Source: Betaproteobacteria bacterium (GTDB taxonomy: Bacteria; Pseudomonadota; Gammaproteobacteria; Burkholderiales; Burkholderiaceae_C). Taken from it: a stretch of 64,000 bases of DNA. How positions within the stretch are numbered: the stretch's first letter is position 1; each line of letters starts with the position of its first letter. The notes under the pieces are model-generated. The model did no database searches. It saw only the letters and a list, made by a program, of their open reading frames with translations, and was not told where the DNA came from. The stretch covers positions 124,001-188,000 of the forward strand of contig CANGHH010000007.1 of assembly GCA_947453725.1 (NCBI GenBank), written 5' to 3'. A program made the position numbers and the translations under genes. Positions 57,680 through 64,000 of the stretch are shown here, in pieces.

Positions 57680-58489
57680 TCAGCCCGGCGCGCCCATGTC
57701 GTCGCGCGAGTAGTGGAGGGCAGAAAAACTGCCGCCCTGGAAGTGCTGCCCGACCGCCGTCAGCGGGTTCGGCCCGGCCAGCACCTCGGCGGCAAAGTCT
57801 TCGGCGTTCTGCCGCGGCTGGTAGCCCAGCGCCTCGGCACCGCGGTTGTCCCACCACGAGCGCGTGTTGGCCGACACGCCCCAGACCGTGAGGCAACCGA
57901 CCGCCGGTGCCTGGATGCAACGGTCGATGAAGTGCAGCAGGTCCTGGTGGCCGAACCAGGTGCTGAGGTGCCGCGGCTCGGTGGGGCGTTCCACGCAGCT
58001 GCCGATGCGAACGCAAACGCTTTCGATGCCGTGCAGGTCCCAGTACATGCGCGCCAGGGCTTCGCCCCAGACCTTGCTCAAGCCGTAAAGGCCGTCGGGG
58101 CGGGGCATGCAATCGAGGGCCAGCTTCTCGGTCACCGGGTACATGCCGATGGTGTGGTTGGAGCTGGCAAAGACCACCCGCCGCACACCGTTGCGGCGCG
58201 CGCCTTCGTAGACCTCGACCAGACCGCGCAGGTTGTTCTCGATGATCTCGGGCAAGGGCCGCTCGACACTCGTGCCGGCCATGTGGATCAGCACGTCGAC
58301 ACCGCCGAGCAGGCGGTCGACGACCGCCGCTTCGCGCAGGTCGCCGTGCATCACGTCTTCGCCATCGACCAGCGGCGTCAGGGACTTGGTGCCGCCGGCC
58401 GAGCGCAGTGGCAGGCCCTGGGCCAGCAAGGCCTTGCGCAGCACGCTGCCGATCTGCCCGCTGGCACCGCTGAGTGCAATTTTCTTCAT
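57680..58489 (-). CDS. udh: Uronate dehydrogenase-like NAD-dependent oxidoreductase
   Basis: The enzyme oxidises D-galacturonate or D-glucuronate to the aldarolactone with NAD. The 269-residue SDR has LSGASGQIG, VLIHMAGTSVERP, SSNHTIGMYP and the catalytic Tyr-x3-Lys in LYGLSKVWGEALA, all typical of Udh. It stands between the lactonase and MFS genes, 28 bases before the latter. Which uronate is preferred cannot be told from sequence. Confidence 0.86.
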   Translation of the reverse strand: MKKIALSGASGQIGSVLRKALLAQGLPLRSAGGTKSLTPLVDGEDVMHGDLREAAVVDRLLGGVDVLIHMAGTSVERPLPEIIENNLRGLVEVYEGARRNGVRRVVFASSNHTIGMYPVTEKLALDCMPRPDGLYGLSKVWGEALARMYWDLHGIESVCVRIGSCVERPTEPRHLSTWFGHQDLLHFIDRCIQAPAVGCLTVWGVSANTRSWWDNRGAEALGYQPRQNAEDFAAEVLAGPNPLTAVGQHFQGGSFSALHYSRDDMGAPG

Positions 58490-58516
58490 GGTTTTCCTTG
58501 AGGGCTGGCGCCGGGC

Positions 58517-59410
58517 TCAGCCGGCGTAAAGCGGCGTCGGCAGGCCGGCCACGCCGGGCTGCAGGGCCCACAGGCCGCCGGCCAGCGGGGTCGCTGCCAG
58601 TTGTTCCGCCGACAGGCCGTCGCGCAGGGAGGTGAGGTACAGGGTTTTCAAGTCCGCCCCGCCGAAGCAGGGCATGGTCGGGTGCGTGAAGGGCAGGTCC
58701 GCCCAGGCGAGCAGGCGGCCTTCCGGGCTGTAGCGGTTCAGGCGCCCGGCCGAGACGCCGCAGCTCCAGTAGCAGCCCTCGACGTCCACCGCCGCGCCAT
58801 CGGGCCGGCCGTGTTCGGGCGGAATGCTGGCGAAGAGCTCGCGGTCGCCGACGACACCGGTGCCCGGTTCGTGCCGGCGGCGCCAGACCGTGGCCCGCCG
58901 CGAATCGGAGTGGTAGAGCACGCGGCCGTCCGGGCTGAAGGCCAGGCCGTTGGAGACGACGAAGCCTTCATCGACCAGGCGGCACCGGTGCTCGGCGTCC
59001 AGGCGGTACAGCCGCCCGGTGGCTTCCTTGGTCGGCCGGTCGTCCATCGTGCCGACCCAGAAACTGCCGTCGGGCGCGACCCGGCCGTCGTTGTAGCGGT
59101 TGCCGGGGCGGTCGGCCTCGGGATGGCACAGCAGCGTCAGTCGGCTGCTGTCGGTGTCGAACAGGTGCAGGCCGGTGCGCAGCGCCAGGAGCAGACCGCC
59201 GGCCTCGCGCAGGCCCAGGCTGCCGACCACGGCGGTCAGCGGCCATTGCGTGTGCTCGCCATCGGCCGGCCGCCAGCGGTGCACGCTCGGGCCCGTGATG
59301 TCGACCCAGTACAGCGCCTGTTCACGCGCGGACCAGGCCGGCGATTCGCCAGTGCCGTTGCCCACCGCCAGCACGCAATTCACGGCGCAGTCCAGGTGCT
59401 GGGCGTTCAT
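58517..59410 (-). CDS. SMP-30/gluconolactonase-family lactonase
   Basis: The 297-residue six-bladed propeller protein has GESPAWSAREQALYWVDITG, RYNDGRVAPDGSFWVGTMDD with the metal-binding Asn and Asp, VVSNGLAFSPDG and GRPDGAAVD. It would open the aldarolactone made by Udh. The ATG at 59410 is preferred; a GTG two codons earlier (59416) is possible. The neighbouring genes lie within 30 bases on both sides, so it is within one operon. Confidence 0.86.
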   Translation of the reverse strand: MNAQHLDCAVNCVLAVGNGTGESPAWSAREQALYWVDITGPSVHRWRPADGEHTQWPLTAVVGSLGLREAGGLLLALRTGLHLFDTDSSRLTLLCHPEADRPGNRYNDGRVAPDGSFWVGTMDDRPTKEATGRLYRLDAEHRCRLVDEGFVVSNGLAFSPDGRVLYHSDSRRATVWRRRHEPGTGVVGDRELFASIPPEHGRPDGAAVDVEGCYWSCGVSAGRLNRYSPEGRLLAWADLPFTHPTMPCFGGADLKTLYLTSLRDGLSAEQLAATPLAGGLWALQPGVAGLPTPLYAG

Positions 59411-59432
59411 GGGCACGCGGTGTCCGCTGACT

Positions 59433-60338
59433 TCATGACGCTGCCGGCGTCGGGGCTACGTCGTGGTGGGCCATCAGTTCCAGCGCCTTGACCAGCGCCG
59501 AATGGTCGAGACCGGCCAGGCCGTTGGCGGCGCAGACCTGCATCAGCTGCGCGGCACCGGCGGTCTGCGGCAGCGCCACGCCCAGTTCGCGCGCGCCCTG
59601 CAGCGCCAGGTTCAGGTCCTTCTGGTGCAGCTGGATGCGGAAGCCCGGGTTGAAGGTGCGCTTGATCATGCGTTCGCCGTGCACCTCCAGGATGCGGCTG
59701 GCCGCGAAGCCGCCCATCAGCGCCTGTCTGACCTTGGCCGGGTCGGCGCCGGCCTTGCTGGCGAAGAGCAGCGCCTCGCCGACGGCCGCGATGTTCAGCG
59801 CCACGATGATCTGGTTGGCCACCTTGGTGGTCTGACCGTCACCGTTGCCGCCGACCAGGGTGATGTTCTTGCCCATCGTTGCCAGCAGGGGGTGGATGCG
59901 TGCGAACACGGTCTCGTCGCCGCCGCACATGATCGTCAGCGTGCCGGCCTTGGCGCCGACTTCGCCGCCCGAAACCGGCGCGTCGATGTAGTCGGCGCCC
60001 AGCGCGTTGATGCGCTGCGCGAAGGTCTTGGTGGCCATCGGCGAGATGGAACTCATGTCCACGACGACCTTGCGGGCGTTCGCGCCCGCCAGGCCGAAGG
60101 CCACGCCGTTCTCGTTGAAGAGCACGGCTTCGACGTCGGGGGTGTCGGGCACCATGATGAAGACGACGTCCGCATGGCGGGTCACCTCGGCCGCGTTGGC
60201 GCAGCGCACGGCCGAGGAGGCAGCGACCGCCTCTGGCAGCTTGCCGCGCGTCTGCACGAAGAGGCTGTGGCCGGCGTTGACCAGGTGCAGCGCCATGGGC
60301 GCACCCATGATGCCCAGGCCAATGAATCCGATGTTCAT
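59433..60338 (-). CDS. garR: Tartronate semialdehyde reductase
   Basis: The enzyme reduces tartronate semialdehyde to D-glycerate with NAD(P)H. The 301-residue protein has the beta-hydroxyacid dehydrogenase hallmarks FIGLGIMGAPMALHLVNAGH, the substrate motif DAPVSGGEVGAKAGTL, and the catalytic lysine in TTKVANQIIVALNIAAVGEA. It is 19 bases downstream of garL, which makes its substrate. Confidence 0.94.
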   Translation of the reverse strand: MNIGFIGLGIMGAPMALHLVNAGHSLFVQTRGKLPEAVAASSAVRCANAAEVTRHADVVFIMVPDTPDVEAVLFNENGVAFGLAGANARKVVVDMSSISPMATKTFAQRINALGADYIDAPVSGGEVGAKAGTLTIMCGGDETVFARIHPLLATMGKNITLVGGNGDGQTTKVANQIIVALNIAAVGEALLFASKAGADPAKVRQALMGGFAASRILEVHGERMIKRTFNPGFRIQLHQKDLNLALQGARELGVALPQTAGAAQLMQVCAANGLAGLDHSALVKALELMAHHDVAPTPAAS

Positions 60339-60357
60339 GGGAGCTTCCGTTGGATGT

Positions 60358-61146
60358 TCAATAGCTGCCTGAGGCCGCCGGCGCCTGGCCGGCGCGCATC
60401 TTGGCCATCACCTGCTGCGCACCGGCGGCGATCAGCCGCGCGTCGGAGCTGACGGTGACGAACTGGAAACCCTTGGCGATGCGCTTGAGCGCAGCCTCGG
60501 GCGTGCCGTTGTGGATGCCGGCGACCACGCCGTGGGCCTGGGCACGCGCCAGGATGTGGTCCACCGCCTCGGCGGCCTTCGGGTCGAGGTCGTCGAAGGT
60601 CGGCGTGCAGCCCAGGGCGAGCGACAGGTCGGACGGGCCGATGTAGATCGCGTCGAGGCCTTCGACGGCGAGGATCTGGTCGAGGTTGTCCAGCGCCTGC
60701 GCGGTCTCGATCATCGCGAAGGTGACGATGGTGTCGTTGGCGTGCTGCGGGTAATCGGCGCCGCCGTAGAGCAGCGCGCGGACCGGACCGAAGCTGCGCG
60801 TGCCGCGCGGCGCGTAATGCGTGTAGGCGACCAGCTTCTGTGCGTCTTCGCGGGTGTTGACCATCGGGCAGATCAGGCCGTAGGCGCCGGCGTCCAGCGT
60901 CTTCATCAGGATGCCGGGCTCCAGCCAGGGCACGCGCACGACGGGCACGGTGGGCGTGGTGCTGATGGCCTGCAGCATGGTCACCATCTGCGCGTAGTCG
61001 ACCACGCCGTGCTGCAGGTCGATGGTCAGGCTGTCCCAGCCCTGGTGGGCCATGGTCTCGGCGCTGAAGCTGTTCGGGATGGCCAGCCAGCCGTTGACGG
61101 CGGCGCCGCCGTTCCGCCACAGGGTGCGCAAGGGGTTACTTCTCAT
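60358..61146 (-). CDS. garL: 2-dehydro-3-deoxyglucarate aldolase (HpcH/HpaI family)
   Basis: This class II aldolase cleaves 5-dehydro-4-deoxyglucarate or 2-dehydro-3-deoxyglucarate into pyruvate and tartronate semialdehyde. The 262-residue protein has WDSLTIDLQHGVVDYAQM, RVPWLEPGILMKTLDAGAYGLICP (with the metal ligands and Glu), and the IYIGPSDLSLALG Gly-Pro-Ser-Asp motif. It is the first structural gene after the GntR regulator and has a 13-base candidate operator about 125 bases upstream. Confidence 0.93.
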   Translation of the reverse strand: MRSNPLRTLWRNGGAAVNGWLAIPNSFSAETMAHQGWDSLTIDLQHGVVDYAQMVTMLQAISTTPTVPVVRVPWLEPGILMKTLDAGAYGLICPMVNTREDAQKLVAYTHYAPRGTRSFGPVRALLYGGADYPQHANDTIVTFAMIETAQALDNLDQILAVEGLDAIYIGPSDLSLALGCTPTFDDLDPKAAEAVDHILARAQAHGVVAGIHNGTPEAALKRIAKGFQFVTVSSDARLIAAGAQQVMAKMRAGQAPAASGSY

Positions 61147-61269
61147 GGGGTGTCTTCCAAGGTCTGGCGAAAGCCGATCGTCCGGTGGGGCGAGGGATGA
61201 AACGTATCCTGGGCTGTCCGGGAGCTGATCTGCGCCGCCGGGTCGCGGTCAGGCAGGCGACAGTTGTCG

Positions 61270-61282
61270 GTCATCGTATGAC
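61270..61282. promoter_or_regulatory. Candidate operator upstream of garL
   Basis: GTCATCGTATGAC is a near-palindrome (GTCAT-CGT-ATGAC). It lies between the garL start and the regulator gene and matches at 10 of 13 positions the site at 62119-62131. It is a candidate binding site for the local GntR-type repressor. Confidence 0.55.
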
Positions 61283-61324
61283 ATCAGGCGTCGGCCCGCA
61301 AGCGAGGGCAGACCCTGAGCCGCT

Positions 61325-62056
61325 TCAGTCCGCGATCACTGCCGAGGCGCGGCGGCGTCGCTCGCGGCTGCTGACCAGGTGCGTGCGCATCGCGGCGCGA
61401 GCGGCCTCGCCGTCGCCGGTCGCGATCGCGTCGAAGATGCTCTCGTGTTCGTCCTGAACGCGCCGCAGGTAGGCCAGCCGCTGGGCATCGGGCGGTGCCG
61501 GGGTTTCCAGCCGAACGCGCGGTATCACCATGCTGCCGAGTGCGCCCATCAACTGGCTGAAGTGCGGATTCTGGGTGGCGTGCGCGATCTCCAGGTGGAA
61601 CTGGAAGTCGGCATTGACGGCGTCCTCGCCCTGCGCCAGGCCGCCGGCCAGGGTGTCCAGCGCCCGCCGCATGGCGGCCAGGTCTTCGTCGGTCCGGCGC
61701 AAGGCCGCGAGGCTGGCGGCCTCACTCTCGATGCCGGTCCGCAACTCGAGCAGTGCGATGACATCGCGCAGCGTGGCGAACTGTTCCGGTGCGATCCGGA
61801 AGGCGTGGTCGGCTGCCGCGGGCTCGGCCACGAAGGTGCCGATGCCGTGTCGCGTCACCACCTGGTGCGAGGCCTGCAGCTTGGAAATGGCCTCGCGCAC
61901 CACGGTACGGCTGACGTTGAACTCGGCCATGATGGCTTGCTCGGTCGGCAATTTCTCGCCGACCAGCAGGCGCCCGGTGAGGATGCGCTCGCTGAAGGCA
62001 TCGACGAGACCCAGCGCCAAGCTGCGCGGTCGCCGGCGGACGGGAATGCTTTCCAT
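61325..62056 (-). CDS. GntR/FadR-family transcriptional regulator
   Basis: The 243-residue protein has a GntR winged helix (EKLPTEQAIMAEFNVSRTVVREAISKLQ, seen as PTEQAIMAEFNVSRTVVREA) and an all-helical FCD domain with Asp/His metal-binding residues (DADFQFHLEIAHATQN-like ADFQFHLEIAHA). It sits at the head of the uronate/aldarate operon and probably represses it until an aldarate or KDG-like intermediate binds. Its ATG is at 62056. It faces the TonB receptor gene. Confidence 0.93.
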   Translation of the reverse strand: MESIPVRRRPRSLALGLVDAFSERILTGRLLVGEKLPTEQAIMAEFNVSRTVVREAISKLQASHQVVTRHGIGTFVAEPAAADHAFRIAPEQFATLRDVIALLELRTGIESEAASLAALRRTDEDLAAMRRALDTLAGGLAQGEDAVNADFQFHLEIAHATQNPHFSQLMGALGSMVIPRVRLETPAPPDAQRLAYLRRVQDEHESIFDAIATGDGEAARAAMRTHLVSSRERRRRASAVIAD

Positions 62057-62118
62057 AGGTTCAGGGTTTTCCTAGGTCGCAATGCATTGACAAGTACAGG
62101 CCGCTTCCGCGACATTAT

Positions 62119-62131
62119 GTTGTACGACGAC
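62119..62131. promoter_or_regulatory. Candidate operator in the gntR-TonB receptor spacer
   Basis: GTTGTACGACGAC on the plus strand reads GTCGTCGTACAAC on the minus strand, close to the site upstream of garL. It is in the 311-base spacer (62057-62367) that holds no gene. A TTGACA at 62087-62092 has no -10 at a normal spacing, so no promoter is claimed. Confidence 0.5.
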
Positions 62132-62367
62132 TGATGTCTACGGTAGCAGTCTAGACCATTTTGTCAAACCTTGGCTTCCCTGAGTTTCAGCCCGCTTTCA
62201 CGACCCCGGCCTGACGACAGACGGGCGCGCCGCACGGCCCGCCGCCCTCGTCCAGCTCGGGGTCACGCCGTCAACGGGCCGTCAAGTTCGCCGAGCCACC
62301 AGACCAGGCTCAGACCCGGAACAGCCCGACCCCCAGCCTTCACCCCATCGAGACCGGAGACAAACCC

Positions 62368-64000
62368 ATGAAAGCCCATCACACATCCGCCCAGCACTTG
62401 CTGTCCGCCATCACCCTGGGCGTACTGGCCCTGGCGCAATCAGCGCAGGCGCAGGAGCGCATCGAGGTCACCGGCTCCAGCATCAAGCACCTGGCGAGCG
62501 AGGCCGCCGCGTCGGTGACCACCGTCAAGGCCGAAGAGTTCGCCCAGCGCGGCATCACCACGCTGGCCGACCTGATGATGACCTTGCCGCAGTCCTTGTC
62601 GCTGGCGCCGTCGAACGCCGGTGCGGGCACCAACATCAACCTGCGTGGCCTGGGCGTGAACCGCACGCTGGTGCTGCTCAACGGCCGCCGGCTGGCGAAC
62701 GAGGCGATCGCCGACGGTTACGCCAACATCGACACCATCCCGATCAGCGCGCTGGCCCGCACCGAAGTGCTGAATGACGGCGCTTCGTCGATCTACGGCT
62801 CGGACGCCATCGGCGGCGTCGTCAACTTCATCACCAAGCGCAGCTACGAAGGCGCCGGCATCACGGCCCAGGTGGTGCAGCCGCAGCGCACGGGCGGCGG
62901 CGTCGAGCACCGCGGCAGCTTCATCGTCGGCAAGGGCAACCTGGCCAGCGACGGCTGGAACATCTACGGCACGGTGGACTTCCACGAGCGTGACCGCCTG
63001 AAGCTGGCCGACCGCCCGGAACTGACCGACGTGAACCTGCTCACCTCGCTGGGACGCGCGCCTTCGCTGGGCACCGGCACCTTTGCCTTCCCGGCCAACG
63101 TCGTGTCGAACACGTCCAAGATCAGCTACAACCCCTACTACGCCAGCGGCTGCGTGGCGCCCTACACGATCCAGGGCGCCAAGAACACCTGTCTGCTGGA
63201 CTCCAACCAGTACACCACGGCGCTCTACGGCAACCAGCAACTGTCGATGTACGCCAAGGGCACGCTGAAGCTCAGCGAAGACCACCTGCTGACCGTCGAC
63301 TACACGCGTGGCCAGGCCTTCATCGACAGCGTGCGCAACCCGGCGACCAGTGCCGTCCTCACGACCGTGACGCCGTCGACGGCTGCGGCCATCATCACGC
63401 CCGCTTCCAGCAAGTGGTACCCGGGCGGCGCGGGCGGCGTGCCCGCCATTGCCGCACTCAAGGGCGAGGCCCTGACCGTGCAGTACAGCTCGCCGACACT
63501 GGCTGGCACCCGCGACATCCAGGTCAACCAGCGCCTGGTGGTCAACGACGAAGGCCGCCTGGCGGGCTGGGACTACAAGGCGGGCATCGACATCGGCCTG
63601 AGCAACCGCGACGTCAAGCTGCACCAGGGCATCCTGGACGGCGCGAAGCTGAATGCCGGCATCTCCAACGGCACCGTCAATCCCTTCGGCGCCCAGGACG
63701 CCGCTGGCCAGGCCTACCTGGACAGCATCGCAATGAACGGCGACCTCGTCCTGCGTTCGGCCAAGAGCACCTACACCGGGGTCGACCTGACGATCAACCG
63801 CGAACTGATGCAGCTCGACGGCGGTCCGGTGGCGCTGGCGATCGGCGTCGAAGCGCACCGCGACACCACGCGCGACGACAAGAAGGACATCGGCGTCTAC
63901 GCGGCGCCGGTTGCGGCAGTGGCCACCTTCGCGGCCAGTTCGCGCAACGTCACGGCCTTGTTTGCCGAAGTCGAATTGCCGATCAGCAAGCAGCTGATGC
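62368..64000 (+). CDS. TonB-dependent receptor (5' part)
   Basis: The start of an outer-membrane TonB-dependent receptor is present for about 544 codons and runs off the window. ATG 62368 has GGAG about eight bases upstream. The protein has a signal peptide ending ALAQSAQAQ, then a plug domain with the TonB-box-like ERIEVTGSSI, LADLMMTLPQSL, INLRGLGVNRTLVLLNGRR and DGASSIYGSDAIGGVVNFITK, followed by early barrel strands. The gene's position opposite the GntR regulator suggests uptake of uronate-type saccharides, but this is inferred. Confidence 0.93.
   Translation, partial: MKAHHTSAQHLLSAITLGVLALAQSAQAQERIEVTGSSIKHLASEAAASVTTVKAEEFAQRGITTLADLMMTLPQSLSLAPSNAGAGTNINLRGLGVNRTLVLLNGRRLANEAIADGYANIDTIPISALARTEVLNDGASSIYGSDAIGGVVNFITKRSYEGAGITAQVVQPQRTGGGVEHRGSFIVGKGNLASDGWNIYGTVDFHERDRLKLADRPELTDVNLLTSLGRAPSLGTGTFAFPANVVSNTSKISYNPYYASGCVAPYTIQGAKNTCLLDSNQYTTALYGNQQLSMYAKGTLKLSEDHLLTVDYTRGQAFIDSVRNPATSAVLTTVTPSTAAAIITPASSKWYPGGAGGVPAIAALKGEALTVQYSSPTLAGTRDIQVNQRLVVNDEGRLAGWDYKAGIDIGLSNRDVKLHQGILDGAKLNAGISNGTVNPFGAQDAAGQAYLDSIAMNGDLVLRSAKSTYTGVDLTINRELMQLDGGPVALAIGVEAHRDTTRDDKKDIGVYAAPVAAVATFAASSRNVTALFAEVELPISKQLM

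Noticed and set aside
62087..62118. Perfect TTGACA box before the TonB receptor
   Set aside because: The nearest -10-like CATTAT is 20 bases away, outside the normal spacing.

Overview
The window is GC-rich, gene-dense chromosomal DNA from a betaproteobacterium of the order Burkholderiales. Gene orders typical of that group are present: slt - NDUFA9-like - GST - cca; metK opposite two LpxL-type acyltransferases - dapF - DUF484 - xerC; and a SAH-riboswitch-controlled ahcY with metF downstream. A BchC-like and a BciA-like gene (bacteriochlorophyll synthesis), a reaction-centre-cytochrome-like protein and three PEP-CTERM proteins suggest a photosynthetic or photosynthesis-derived lineage near Rubrivivax, Roseateles or Leptothrix. 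That placement is inference. I see no rRNA, tRNA, CRISPR array, insertion sequence or prophage.

Layout. 1-3.5 kb: nrdA (3' part), nrdB and an alanine/lysine-rich histone H1-like gene ending in a clear terminator. 3.5-4.7 kb: an unrecognised gene of visibly lower GC. 4.7-12.1 kb: purEK, a threonylcarbamoyl-AMP synthase, a SGNH-like lipoprotein, tsaB-rimI-uracil-DNA glycosylase, and glmU. 12.1-16.5 kb: two small lipoproteins, a CHRD/PEP-CTERM protein, and an overlapping folM-like - folB - ttcA - DUF4136 operon. 16.6-24.6 kb: a MidA-type methyltransferase, DUF2905, a sodium:solute symporter, and cca, gst, NDUFA9-like and slt on the minus strand. 24.7-32.3 kb: folate and methyl-cycle genes (5-formyl-THF cyclo-ligase, metF, ahcY with its riboswitch, metK) around a HAD phosphatase, a PEP-CTERM protein and an unusual three-haem lipoprotein with two SH3 domains. 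32.5-42 kb: lipid A acyltransferases, dapF, DUF484, xerC, rlmI, a PEP-CTERM metalloprotease, an Lrp regulator and glmS. 42.1-48.9 kb: a selenium locus. 49-56.2 kb: a chemoreceptor, a methyltransferase, a beta-CASP nuclease, bchC-bciA and an orphan ModA-like protein. 56.4-64 kb: a uronate/aldarate catabolic operon, its GntR regulator and the start of a TonB-dependent receptor.

How the genes work together. The most notable block is 42142-48918. senA (EgtB-like selenoneine synthase), senB (selenosugar synthase) and selD/senC (selenophosphate synthase) form a recognisable selenoneine pathway. A four-gene PhnCDE-type ABC importer lies directly downstream of senA, which makes it a strong candidate selenium-oxyanion uptake system rather than a phosphonate transporter. 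The methyl-cycle genes are linked by metabolite control: the ahcY leader carries a SAH riboswitch whose P1 strand can also pair with the ahcY Shine-Dalgarno region. The last block encodes uronate oxidation (udh), lactone opening (SMP-30), aldol cleavage (garL) and reduction to glycerate (garR), with an inner-membrane MFS carrier and an outer-membrane receptor; only the aldarate dehydratase is missing. Two matching 13-bp sites flank this regulon and are candidate operators.
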